Assembly (NCBI GenBank): GCA_049514575.1
Contig: JBEKUX010000010.1
Location: 1 to 64,000 of the forward strand
Length of the DNA stretch: 64,000 nucleotides
Reading direction: 5' to 3'
Source: BOG-1184 sp049514575
Lineage (GTDB): Bacteria > Fibrobacterota > Chitinivibrionia > Chitinivibrionales > Chitinispirillaceae
The notes beneath the pieces were generated by a model. It searched no databases, was not told where the DNA came from, and saw nothing but the letters and a program-made list of their open reading frames with translations. Positions 26,209-34,630 of this stretch are shown here, piece after piece. Made by a program: the position numbers and the translations under genes. The stretch's first letter is position 1. Every line of letters starts with the position of its first letter.

Positions 26209-26583
26209 TTATTTCTGTACCGCTAAAAAAGCGTTCCTGAGGTGTTCGATTTTATCGTCTGCGATTGCAATCACGTCAAAACGGCAGGCGCACGGTTTCT
26301 TGCGGTTTTCGGCAAGATACCATCTGGCCACCCTGGTAAGCGTACGTTGTTTGGCCGCATTCACCCATGAAAACGGATGTCCGCACGATCCGGTCCGGGC
26401 GGATTTTACCTCGACAAATACAAGCGTCCCGTCACGGTCCTCTGCAATGCAGTCGATCTCCCCTATCCTGACCCGGTAGTTTCTGGTAATGATTTTATAA
26501 CCGTTGTTGATGAGATACTCTGCGGCCCGGTCTTCAGCCGAGGCGCCCTTTATACGGGTGTTCAGACCTTCGGGATCGGCCAT
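26209..26583 (-). CDS. YraN/UPF0102 nuclease-fold protein
   Basis: A 124-residue protein of the UPF0102 (YraN) family. It has the Holliday-junction-resolvase-like fold: GASAEDRAAEYLINNGYKI, RIGEIDCIAEDRDGTLVFVEVK (the D...ExK core) and a basic tail segment KQRTLTRVARWYL. Biochemical function is unsettled; a DNA role is inferred from the fold. It is the last gene of the gmk-FHA/ABC-kinase-yraN operon, 9 bp after the kinase stop. Confidence 0.93.
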   Translation of the reverse strand: MADPEGLNTRIKGASAEDRAAEYLINNGYKIITRNYRVRIGEIDCIAEDRDGTLVFVEVKSARTGSCGHPFSWVNAAKQRTLTRVARWYLAENRKKPCACRFDVIAIADDKIEHLRNAFLAVQK

Positions 26584-26592
26584 GATCGCCTG

Positions 26593-27663
26593 CTATTTCT
26601 GCCAGTGGTAGTGGAACAGGTGAAGAAGAAATGCCGCAGCCAGTCCTGCCAGAAGAAGCCATGAAACCCACTGGGTCCTTGCCATGTCCAGCCAGTACCG
26701 TTTATTGCCGAAGAAACTTCCCGGGCCTGACCTCCGGTCCACGATCCGGCGGTCCGCGGTTTTTTTTGCCGATGTTTCGCCTGCGCCCACGGCAGGCATG
26801 GAGAGCGTCGTTTTACCGATTTTCTCGTCCGGATCGACCGAATCGAGGTGGTCGAGCATCTCCTCGACCGACCGGTAACGTTCATCCTTGTTTTTCTTGA
26901 GCGCCTTGAGGATTATCAGCTCCAGCCGCTTGGGCGTGTCTTTGCGCTTCGCCGACGGCGGCGCCGGCTGTTCGTGCACCTGCTTGTAGGCGACCCCCAT
27001 GGGATCGTTGGCGGTAAACGGCGGCCTCCTGACCAGCATCTCGTACATGACGATGCCGAGCGAATAAATGTCGGTCTGATGGTCGATGTTCTTTCCAAGC
27101 GCCTGCTCCGGCGACATGTATTCGGGCGTGCCCAGGGTAAACCCGGTCATGGTGATATCGGAGCCGGTAAAAATCTTTGCGATCCCGAAGTCGCTTATTT
27201 TAACGATATTGCTCTTATCGATAAGGATGTTCTGGGGCTTGATGTCGCGGTGGACGACGTTGTTGTTGTGCGCGTAGCGCAGTCCCCGGCAGACCTGTTT
27301 TGAAAAATCGATGATGTCCTCGACGGGCAGTTCTTTCCTTTCGGCAATAAGGCGCGAAAGGTCCATGCCGTCGACGAACTGCATGGCGAAATAGCGGAAA
27401 CCGTTCTCCTCCCCGTATTCATAGATGCTCACGATGTTCTGGTGCTGGAGCATCGAAATCGCCTTTGCCTCGATCTCGAACCGCTTGGCGAACTCCTCGT
27501 CACGCCCGAACTGGGGCGGCAGCACCTTGAGCGCAACGATGCGGTTGAGCGGGTCCTGGATCGCCTTGTAAATATCGCCCATGCCGCCCTTGCCGAGCCG
27601 CCCGAGGATCTTGTAGTGACTGATGTAGTCGGGAACCGTGTCGTTGTTTTTTTTATTGAGCAT
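26593..27663 (-). CDS. Membrane-anchored Ser/Thr protein kinase (PknB type)
   Basis: A 356-residue kinase: Gly-rich loop GRLGKGGMGDIY (21-32), catalytic Lys46 (VALKVL), HRDIKPQN (138-145), DFG (158-160), activation-loop Thr residues and the P+1 segment GTPEYMSPEQ (178-187). All key residues are intact. After a linker, a single membrane span (WLLLAGLAAAFLLHLF, about 335-350) lies at the very C-terminus with no extracellular sensor, so the kinase faces the cytoplasm. It follows the FHA-ABC gene by 21 bp; phosphorylation of Thr in that protein or its partners is the likely job (inference from the Rv1747/PknF precedent). Confidence 0.95.
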   Translation of the reverse strand: MLNKKNNDTVPDYISHYKILGRLGKGGMGDIYKAIQDPLNRIVALKVLPPQFGRDEEFAKRFEIEAKAISMLQHQNIVSIYEYGEENGFRYFAMQFVDGMDLSRLIAERKELPVEDIIDFSKQVCRGLRYAHNNNVVHRDIKPQNILIDKSNIVKISDFGIAKIFTGSDITMTGFTLGTPEYMSPEQALGKNIDHQTDIYSLGIVMYEMLVRRPPFTANDPMGVAYKQVHEQPAPPSAKRKDTPKRLELIILKALKKNKDERYRSVEEMLDHLDSVDPDEKIGKTTLSMPAVGAGETSAKKTADRRIVDRRSGPGSFFGNKRYWLDMARTQWVSWLLLAGLAAAFLLHLFHYHWQK

Positions 27664-27684
27664 GAGGAACGCCTCCCGTTACCG

Positions 27685-29844
27685 TCACCGCGACGAAACC
27701 ATGCGGGCCAGACGACACCGGACCGCGATAACAAGCAAAATAATTAATCCGAGATTGAGAAAACATAAACCGGTCCACGACGGGCTTTCAAAAATCGGTT
27801 GCTCGAGCATGCAGGTATGCTTGAACAGTCCGAACACCGGCCGTGAGACCGTGAGGTACGAAAGGAGGCGCCCCATGCCGGACATGCGGTCGAACGGAAT
27901 AAGGATGCCGGAAAAGAAAATCTGCGGGATGAAAAGGATCGGCAGCGCCGTGATCGCCCTTCCCACCGTTCCGGAACAGGCGCTGATGCAGAGCCCGAGG
28001 ACCGCGCCCGAAACCGTGCCGGCTGCGGTGAGCAGCAGGGTATCTCTTGTCAATGGAAATGTCCTGAACAGCAGGCCGAGGAAAAGCCAGAAGGCCATTG
28101 CCTGCACCATGGCCGAAAAAACGGCCAGTGCGATTTTGGCGCAGAGGTACGCGGGAAGCGACAGGCCCACGCGGAATTCGCGGTCGAGGAGCAGCCACTC
28201 GCGGGCGATGTCCTGCGCCGCATTGACGCCGCTGATCCACACCGCCGATATGGTCACGCAGAAAAAGAAACTTAAGGGAAGGTACTGTGCATCGCTCATG
28301 AAAACAAATCCGAGGAAAACCGCGATAAGGGGCGCCTGAAGCAGCAGGAGCATGAGATTGCGGCGGTCGCGCCGCATGATGGTCGCATAGCGGGAGAAGA
28401 GCATCGCGCACTGCCTGACAAAAGACATTGTCTTCGGCTTCCGCCTTTTTTCCGGGGCTGCCGGCGCCGGCGCCGGCAGAAGGTCCGCCTCGGCGCCCGG
28501 CGACGGGAGGGGCGGCAGATCACCGTCTGCAACGCGCTCGTACACATCGGCGAGCGTCCGCGTGCCGAAAAACGTCTCAAGCTCCGAAGGCTGCCCGCTG
28601 AACACGACCCGGCCGCGGTGCATGAAGATCAGGCGGTCGCAGAACTCGATCTGTTCGAGCGTGTGCGTCGTCATGAGCATGGTATGGCCCCGGTCGCTGA
28701 TGCGCCGGAACAGCTGCATGAACTTCCGGACCAGGCCGGGATCGAGCCCGGCAAGCGGCTCGTCGAGCACGATGAGCGCCGGCGAAGCAAGGAGCTCCAC
28801 GCCCAGATGCACCCGCTTCGCCTCCCCGCCCGAAAGGCGGCTCACCCGCTGGCCCAGTACGCCGTTGAGTTCGAGCAGGGTCACCACTTCGTTCACCCGG
28901 TTCGTCCGCTCGAGGAGCGTGCTGTCGCCGGGAAGCCGTATCAGGCTCTGCTCGCGCATGGTCTCCGCGACAGTCAGTTCAGGGTGCAGGAGGTTCTCCT
29001 GCGCCACGTAACCGATGTTCGCGGTGAATGCCGCGAGAAACTGCTTGAGCGGCAAACGGTTCGCGTAGACCGCACCGTCATCCAGCCGCTGCCGGCCGCA
29101 CAGGGCCCGTACCAGCGTCGACTTGCCGGCCCCGGAAACCCCGAGCACGGCCGTGAATTCCCCGGCGCCAACCGTGATGGTCACCCGGTCAAGCAGGAGC
29201 CGTTTCCGCCGCGTGCGCACCGTCACCTTTACCGCTTCAAGACGGATGCGGTTGCTCTGGTCCGCCATGACAAGGCGGTCTTGGTCGATGTAGAGGCGGT
29301 ACGGGCCGATTTGAATGATGTCGCCCTCGCCGACGGCGCAATGCGTTATCGGCCGGCCATTGACATATGTTCCGTTGGCGCTGTGATGGTCGCTGAGGAC
29401 AAACCCGCCCTCAGGCGTCCTTGCAAGCACCGCATGCAAGCGCGACACCAGCGGATGCGGAAGCGTCACGCCGTTTCCGGGATCGCGGCCGATGCGGACC
29501 GGACCGCCGGCCGCTTCCGTTCCCGGGACGCCTTCGTACCGCTGTTCCACCTGTTCGGAAAAAGGAATGAGCGAGAGTTCGGTTGCGGAAAGCGCCGTCT
29601 TGAACTGCCTGACGCCGATGGTGACGACATCGTTGTCCGCGATGGTGTGCCGCTCGACCTGCACGCCGTTGGCCCGGAGACCGAAGGAGCTGTGGAGGTC
29701 AATGATAACGCAGGCCGAAGGTACGAGCTCGATGGCCGCATGCTGCCGGGAAATACCCATGCCGGTGAGCGGTATGGTGCAGGAAGCGTCGCGGCCGAGC
29801 GTGATCCGTTTTCCGTCAAGGGGGAGATGTATTGTTTCGCTCAT
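27685..29844 (-). CDS. FHA-FHA-ABC transporter (ATPase fused to ABC-2 permease)
   Basis: A 719-residue fusion. FHA domain 1 (about 5-85) has GRDASCT and ISRQHAAIE; FHA domain 2 (about 118-190) has IGRDPG and VSRLHAVL plus SANGTYVNG. These are phosphothreonine-binding signatures. The ATPase follows with Walker A GVSGAGKST (about 236-244), signature LSGGEAKRVHLG and Walker B LIVLDEPLAG. A Pro/Ala-rich linker and an ABC-2 type permease with about six spans complete it. The same architecture occurs in mycobacterial Rv1747, an exporter regulated by the kinase PknF. It lies between gmk (24 bp) and the kinase gene. Confidence 0.93.
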   Translation of the reverse strand: MSETIHLPLDGKRITLGRDASCTIPLTGMGISRQHAAIELVPSACVIIDLHSSFGLRANGVQVERHTIADNDVVTIGVRQFKTALSATELSLIPFSEQVEQRYEGVPGTEAAGGPVRIGRDPGNGVTLPHPLVSRLHAVLARTPEGGFVLSDHHSANGTYVNGRPITHCAVGEGDIIQIGPYRLYIDQDRLVMADQSNRIRLEAVKVTVRTRRKRLLLDRVTITVGAGEFTAVLGVSGAGKSTLVRALCGRQRLDDGAVYANRLPLKQFLAAFTANIGYVAQENLLHPELTVAETMREQSLIRLPGDSTLLERTNRVNEVVTLLELNGVLGQRVSRLSGGEAKRVHLGVELLASPALIVLDEPLAGLDPGLVRKFMQLFRRISDRGHTMLMTTHTLEQIEFCDRLIFMHRGRVVFSGQPSELETFFGTRTLADVYERVADGDLPPLPSPGAEADLLPAPAPAAPEKRRKPKTMSFVRQCAMLFSRYATIMRRDRRNLMLLLLQAPLIAVFLGFVFMSDAQYLPLSFFFCVTISAVWISGVNAAQDIAREWLLLDREFRVGLSLPAYLCAKIALAVFSAMVQAMAFWLFLGLLFRTFPLTRDTLLLTAAGTVSGAVLGLCISACSGTVGRAITALPILFIPQIFFSGILIPFDRMSGMGRLLSYLTVSRPVFGLFKHTCMLEQPIFESPSWTGLCFLNLGLIILLVIAVRCRLARMVSSR

Positions 29845-29868
29845 GTCACGACGCGGCGCGGGCGGGCT

Positions 29869-30456
29869 TCAACCGGCCGTAAGCGACCGGACAATACGGG
29901 CGGCATCCTGTTTCGCCCGCTCCAGGTCGTCGTTGATGATCGTGTATTCGTATTTTCCCTCCGCTTTCGCAAACGTCATCTCTTGAAGCGCGTTGTTAAG
30001 CCGTACCGCTATCGTCTTCTCGTCGTCGCTTTTGCGGTCGCGCAGACGGCGCGCAAGCTCATCCGGACCGGGCGGAAGCACAAGTATGCCGACCGCCTCC
30101 GGGTATAAGCGGTCGAATTTTTTCTTGCCCGCCACATCGATGTCCATGATGATATGCCTGCCTGCGGCGATGGTCGCGTCGATAAAACTTTTCGGGGTTC
30201 CGTAATAATAACCGTGCACCAGCGCCCATTCGGCGAACTCCTCTTTTTTGATCCGCCGCATGAATTCCTCTTCGCTCATGAAAAAGTAATGCCTGCCGTT
30301 GATCTCGCCACGGCGCGGCGGCCGCGTCGTGGCGGAAACAGAGTACGTAATTCCCGGAACGGAATCGCGCACATAATCGATCAGCGTGGTCTTTCCCGCG
30401 CCCGAAGGCGCTGAAAAGACGAATATTTTCCCTTTTTTCACTCCGGATTCAGGCAT
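29869..30456 (-). CDS. gmk: Guanylate kinase
   Basis: A 195-residue enzyme converting GMP and ATP to GDP and ADP. P-loop SAPSGAGKTTL (15-25), the GMP-binding SATTRPPRRGEINGRHYFF region, and DIDVAGKKK follow the family order. It is first gene of the minus-strand operon ahead of the FHA-ABC exporter. In other bacteria gmk is usually next to rpoZ or yicC; neither is seen here. Confidence 0.96.
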   Translation of the reverse strand: MPESGVKKGKIFVFSAPSGAGKTTLIDYVRDSVPGITYSVSATTRPPRRGEINGRHYFFMSEEEFMRRIKKEEFAEWALVHGYYYGTPKSFIDATIAAGRHIIMDIDVAGKKKFDRLYPEAVGILVLPPGPDELARRLRDRKSDDEKTIAVRLNNALQEMTFAKAEGKYEYTIINDDLERAKQDAARIVRSLTAG

Positions 30457-30632
30457 ATTTCATAAAATAACATGTAGCTGTCATGGTCTCGATAAAAAAT
30501 CAGCAATTTTCAGCGAAAATCAATAAAATGTATTATAATTGATAATATAGAGGCAGTATACGGAGCCCGTGGTCACGAGTACAAAAAGGACGTGTATTTT
30601 ATAGTTAAAAACATGTTACTAAGGAGCTAAAA

Positions 30633-31046
30633 ATGCTGCACAAATATCTTCTGCCATGTCAAATTATCGTTGTGGCTGCTATCTGCTTTCTGGGCTGTAA
30701 TGCACCTACAAAACCTGAAGCAAAACCTGAAACGACTTATAGATGTTCTTTTGATTTCAATTATGGCTTCGATCAGAGCAGAACGATCCTCCGAGTCAAT
30801 GATACGACATTAATGGATAGCAGCATTACCTCACACGTCATCCCAAATTCAGGTTATTCCTATGCCGCATCTACTACTGATATTCTGCTTAAGCATGGAA
30901 GTTACCAAATGCATGTTGAGGTTGAAGGAATTGTGAAGGACACTGTCTTGGACGTGAATGATACGTTATTTAATTATATATCTTTCGTAAAGGACTCTTC
31001 AAAGATTTATATAATAACACAAAATCACGGAATAATAATCATGTAG
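30633..31046 (+). CDS. Small AT-rich lipoprotein
   Basis: A 137-residue protein starting at ATG 30633 behind AAGGAG. The signal peptide ends at ICFLGCNAPTKPEAKPE, a lipobox Cys followed by a flexible linker. The mature part is beta-rich (RCSFDFNYGF, YSYAASTTDILLKHGSYQMHVEVEG) and looks like a small immunoglobulin-like or carboxypeptidase-regulatory-like domain, but no family is recognised. Base composition is clearly richer in A+T than the surrounding operons. The upstream gap (30457-30632) is AT-rich and probably holds its promoter. Confidence 0.55.
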   Translation: MLHKYLLPCQIIVVAAICFLGCNAPTKPEAKPETTYRCSFDFNYGFDQSRTILRVNDTTLMDSSITSHVIPNSGYSYAASTTDILLKHGSYQMHVEVEGIVKDTVLDVNDTLFNYISFVKDSSKIYIITQNHGIIIM

Positions 31047-31664
31047 GATTGTTTGTGTGAAAGCGATAAAGAGTACGGCAAACAGGATGTGACTATGGAG
31101 GAAAGGTTGAGTTTCACTATAATATTTTAAGCCAAGTCCCACCTTTCGGAGTTCTGAAACATTGTACGCCAACCTGATTTTCAGCAGAATCTGCAATTTC
31201 CAGTAGAAAGCAGAGAAATCCGAGCCCAAAAAGCGTCCCGTATTCTGCATGACCTGCAAAAGTTGGTACATTTTGAGGCGGATTTATCGGTCATTTTGGA
31301 GCGGATCAGTCATACATTTGTGTTCCTCTCGATTACTGGCCAGTAGCAATCGGAAATAACCGATGTAAAAAGTGGGAATTGGCTGACAAGGATGAGATTG
31401 CAAGACGATGCCCAGATGCGGCCGTTTTGAAGTGTAAGTAATCCTCAAGGGCAGATCGGCGTATAAGTATTCCTCACTTTACAAGACAAATGAAATATTT
31501 CCATAGAAGGACAGGGAAAATAATAGCAAGAAAGGGTTTTCTGTCGCCAAGGTATGACCTCTAAAAGGACTGATTTGTTGCTGTATTCTAACGTATTCTA
31601 AAAGTATACGGAAAGTTATTAAACCTGTTGATTTGTTTCCAGCCATCATGTATCATTATAACTG
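31047..31664. other. 618-bp gap, possibly decayed coding DNA
   Basis: No intact gene can be supported. On the plus strand 31276-31440 a start-less reading frame of about 54 residues (FGADQSYICVPLDYWPVAIG, then CKKWELADKDEIARRC) looks coding-like but has stops on both sides. On the minus strand a 90-residue frame (30999-31271) overlaps the lipoprotein end and has no ribosome-binding site. These could be remnants of older genes. Confidence 0.35.
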
Positions 31665-32501
31665 ATGGGTACAATAAACGTATTCCAATACACCGACTAC
31701 CGGGCGTATCTTCGGGCGTACTTCGATGAACGCAAGAAGAACGATCCCAAATTCTCGCACCGATACCTGTGCCGGAAACTGGGGCTGGCTGCGCCTAACT
31801 CCATCATGCTGGTCATGCAGGGCAAGCGCAACATTACCCGTTCACTGGCATTCCGGATATCAGAGGAGTTCAAACATAATCCTAAGGAATCGGATTATTT
31901 CGAGTGCATGGTCGGCTTTGCCCAGGCAAAAACCACGAACGAAAAAGACCGCTGTTTCACCCGTATAGTGACGCTGCGAAAAAAGACTAATGTCGATAAG
32001 ATAGAAGAAAGTCAGTATGAGTATTATTCCAACTGGTACAATCTCGTCATCCGCGAGTTGGTGACCAACCCGGAGTTCAAGGGAAACTACACCTGGCTGG
32101 CGAAAAATGTCAGGCCGCCCATAACGCCAAGCCAGGCGAAACGTTCGGTCAAATTGCTGGAGAGGCTCGGCTTTATTCGTAAAAAGGGCAATAATTTCGT
32201 CCACAGCTCGGCAATGATCAGCACCGGTCCGGACGTTACCTCTCTTGCGGTAGCCAACTATCATAAGACAATGGCTGAAAGGGCTGCGGAAGCCGTGAAC
32301 AGGGTCCGCAAGGAAGAGCGTGACATGACTGCCTGCACTGTTTCTATTTCCCGAACAGGATTTGAAGAAATCAAAAAGACTATAGCCGAATGCCGGAAAA
32401 GGGTTTTATCAATTGCAGAAGCCGACGAACCGGTCGACAGGGTGTATCAGATCAATTTTCAGGTTTTTCCAGTGTCGAAAATAAATCGTGATTTTAAGTA
32501 A
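31665..32501 (+). CDS. TIGR02147-family protein (Fibrobacter-type)
   Basis: A 278-residue protein with the family N-terminus FQYTDYRAYLRAYFDERKK ... FSHRYLCRKLG and a helix-turn-helix-like segment (SIMLVMQGKRNITRSLAFRI). The long helical body ends in RVYQINFQVFPVS. The family was described as a large paralogous set in Fibrobacter succinogenes and is presumed to be regulatory; no ligand is known. ATG 31665 has no ribosome-binding site, but the conserved N-terminus starts there. It stands directly before two secreted proteins and may control them (inference). Confidence 0.85.
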   Translation: MGTINVFQYTDYRAYLRAYFDERKKNDPKFSHRYLCRKLGLAAPNSIMLVMQGKRNITRSLAFRISEEFKHNPKESDYFECMVGFAQAKTTNEKDRCFTRIVTLRKKTNVDKIEESQYEYYSNWYNLVIRELVTNPEFKGNYTWLAKNVRPPITPSQAKRSVKLLERLGFIRKKGNNFVHSSAMISTGPDVTSLAVANYHKTMAERAAEAVNRVRKEERDMTACTVSISRTGFEEIKKTIAECRKRVLSIAEADEPVDRVYQINFQVFPVSKINRDFK

Positions 32502-32567
32502 TAATGTCCTTATATTTAATAAAGTGAAGGTTACGTAGCAGCAGAACTCCAAAAAGGGAGAAGCATT

Positions 32568-34568
32568 ATGAAAAAAATGATGATTCTACTATTTGCGTGT
32601 TCCATGTCATATGCGCTCAATGCGCCGTATCTTATAAGCGCAACCGCGCTGAGCGATACCAGCGTAGGCCTGAGCTGGCGGAACAACGACGCCGCGACAA
32701 CCGGGTTTATAATTCAACGGAAAGACTCGACCGCAACCATTTACCACTTTGTTGATTCCGTGAAATCGGCATCGCAGCTTACCTATACGGACATGAATGG
32801 ACTGCTGCCAAGCACGCTCTATACCTATCAGGTGATTGCATATGACGCGACCGAGGTATCGGACACGTCAAACAGTTTGCAGGTGACAACGTTGATGGGA
32901 ATATTTATAGCGCCTGCAATCACTCTTTCCGGCTGGAATCCGGACACCTCAAAAACCCTGCAAATAACAATATTTGATAATGCAAATTGTGAAACCGGAT
33001 ACCGGATTTACAGAGACCAGAACTTCTCTTCTTCTTTCAACCTGATAGCCGATATAGTCAGTGCGAACCCTAAAAATATCGGTGATACGATTATCTGGTC
33101 CGACAATACGGTTTCAAACAATACTTGGTACCGGTACAAAGTCGCGGTATACAAGGGCGATAGTTCGCTCTACTCCGCTTCCTGCTCAACCTATACCTTC
33201 CATTACGTGCAACCCCAGCAGGTAGTGATATTCCAGAAGATCAGCGATTATCCGGTTTCCGATACCGGAAGCTGGTCGGCAAAGGCAGGCGATTCAATCA
33301 TTCTTAAGGAGAATAATTCACCTGCAGGAATGTTTACGGTGATAAACGTCAGCAACCCGGCAAATCCGAATTTTGTCGGGTATATCGATTCCACCAAAGC
33401 TCTGTCATATCCTTTGCAGACCTTGATACCGGTGTTTATTAACTTCGGGGTTTCGAACAGGTATGCAAATACAAGCGTGGTAAACTATGGCAACAGAATG
33501 CTTATTGCCAGGGATAGCTTAAATATTGGGCGCAGTAGTTTGAAGATGTATCGGATCGACACGAACCATCTAACGGGTATTGATTCTTTAGCAATAAGTG
33601 ATCCTTATATGTTGAAACTTAATTTGTTATTATTCAATGACACAGTGTTAGGAATTCAATACTTTGCTGGTGATTATGTATTTCATTTTTATGATGTTTT
33701 TCTATCTTCCACAGGATTTTCACCGCTGTTTATTGGGTATCAACAGCCGATTTATATAAGTACTAACAATAATAGAGACTATCCATATTATGTTGCTCTG
33801 CGGCGGCTTTATGTTCATGGCATTATTAACCGGAACATTTTTATTTCATGTGATTTTGACAGTGCCGTCTATAACTATGATTATTCAACCCCCCCGCCTT
33901 ATAAGGTAATAGTGACACATGAAACAAAGAGCACCAGTTGCAATGTTTATAACATTTCCAATAATGCAAATGCTTTGTTACCGGACAGTATGCCATATAC
34001 GAATGCATACAATACAAACCACTACCTTTCTCCTACGGAAATTTTATGCACGAGCGGTTTACCGCTTGGGTTTTCTACTACTTATGGTGAGAGTAATGTC
34101 ATTCAACTCTTTGCTTCAGATATCAGTGACCCGCACCCTTATTCAACGGCGTCAACAAACAATGCTATTTATCAGGATAACCACGCACAATACTATCTTC
34201 AAAACCTTATTCTTGACACGCTCAATAAACATGTTTTTCTAATCTTCAACGACAACATGTCGATTCTTAGCTATCAAAGAACTACTACCGGCGTTATTTC
34301 TAAAACTAATAAAACAGCTTCATCAAAAGGCCTTATGGTCCTCTCATCCGTACATGTATCAGGCGTTACCATTATTCTTCCGGGTCATTCCACTTCATCA
34401 CCCGCAGACCTCTATTTCTACGATTTATCAGGCCGTGTTATCGATAGAATACTCGGAGTGACCACCAACGCCGTGCTCTGGAGGCCTAAGACGAGGTCGA
34501 TGAACTGTTACATCATCATGGCCAGAATTGGCGGGGAAAAATATACTAAGAAATTTATGATAAGGTGA
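32568..34568 (+). CDS. Secreted FN3-domain protein with sorting-type C-terminus
   Basis: A 666-residue protein with a short signal peptide (MILLFACSMSYALNA) and two FN3-like domains (SATALSDTSVGLSWRNND from about 24; ITLSGWNPDTSKTLQITIFD from about 118). A central region of unknown fold includes repeated short FTVINVSNPANPNFVGYID-like text, as in LVIVD/beta-propeller repeats. The tail (LYFYDLSGRVIDRIL ... NCYIIMARIGGEKYTKKFMIR) resembles C-terminal sorting domains. The second half is markedly AT-richer than the first, which suggests a mosaic origin. ATG 32568 follows AAAGGGAG. Confidence 0.8.
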   Translation: MKKMMILLFACSMSYALNAPYLISATALSDTSVGLSWRNNDAATTGFIIQRKDSTATIYHFVDSVKSASQLTYTDMNGLLPSTLYTYQVIAYDATEVSDTSNSLQVTTLMGIFIAPAITLSGWNPDTSKTLQITIFDNANCETGYRIYRDQNFSSSFNLIADIVSANPKNIGDTIIWSDNTVSNNTWYRYKVAVYKGDSSLYSASCSTYTFHYVQPQQVVIFQKISDYPVSDTGSWSAKAGDSIILKENNSPAGMFTVINVSNPANPNFVGYIDSTKALSYPLQTLIPVFINFGVSNRYANTSVVNYGNRMLIARDSLNIGRSSLKMYRIDTNHLTGIDSLAISDPYMLKLNLLLFNDTVLGIQYFAGDYVFHFYDVFLSSTGFSPLFIGYQQPIYISTNNNRDYPYYVALRRLYVHGIINRNIFISCDFDSAVYNYDYSTPPPYKVIVTHETKSTSCNVYNISNNANALLPDSMPYTNAYNTNHYLSPTEILCTSGLPLGFSTTYGESNVIQLFASDISDPHPYSTASTNNAIYQDNHAQYYLQNLILDTLNKHVFLIFNDNMSILSYQRTTTGVISKTNKTASSKGLMVLSSVHVSGVTIILPGHSTSSPADLYFYDLSGRVIDRILGVTTNAVLWRPKTRSMNCYIIMARIGGEKYTKKFMIR

Positions 34569-34630
34569 ACAATTCACCACCCCGCTCGTCTCCTTAAAAA
34601 GGAGGCGAGCTTATAGGGAGGTTGTAAAAT

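Noticed and set aside
30999..31271. 90-residue minus-strand ORF
   Set aside because: Overlaps the end of the lipoprotein gene, lacks a ribosome-binding site and has no recognisable domain.
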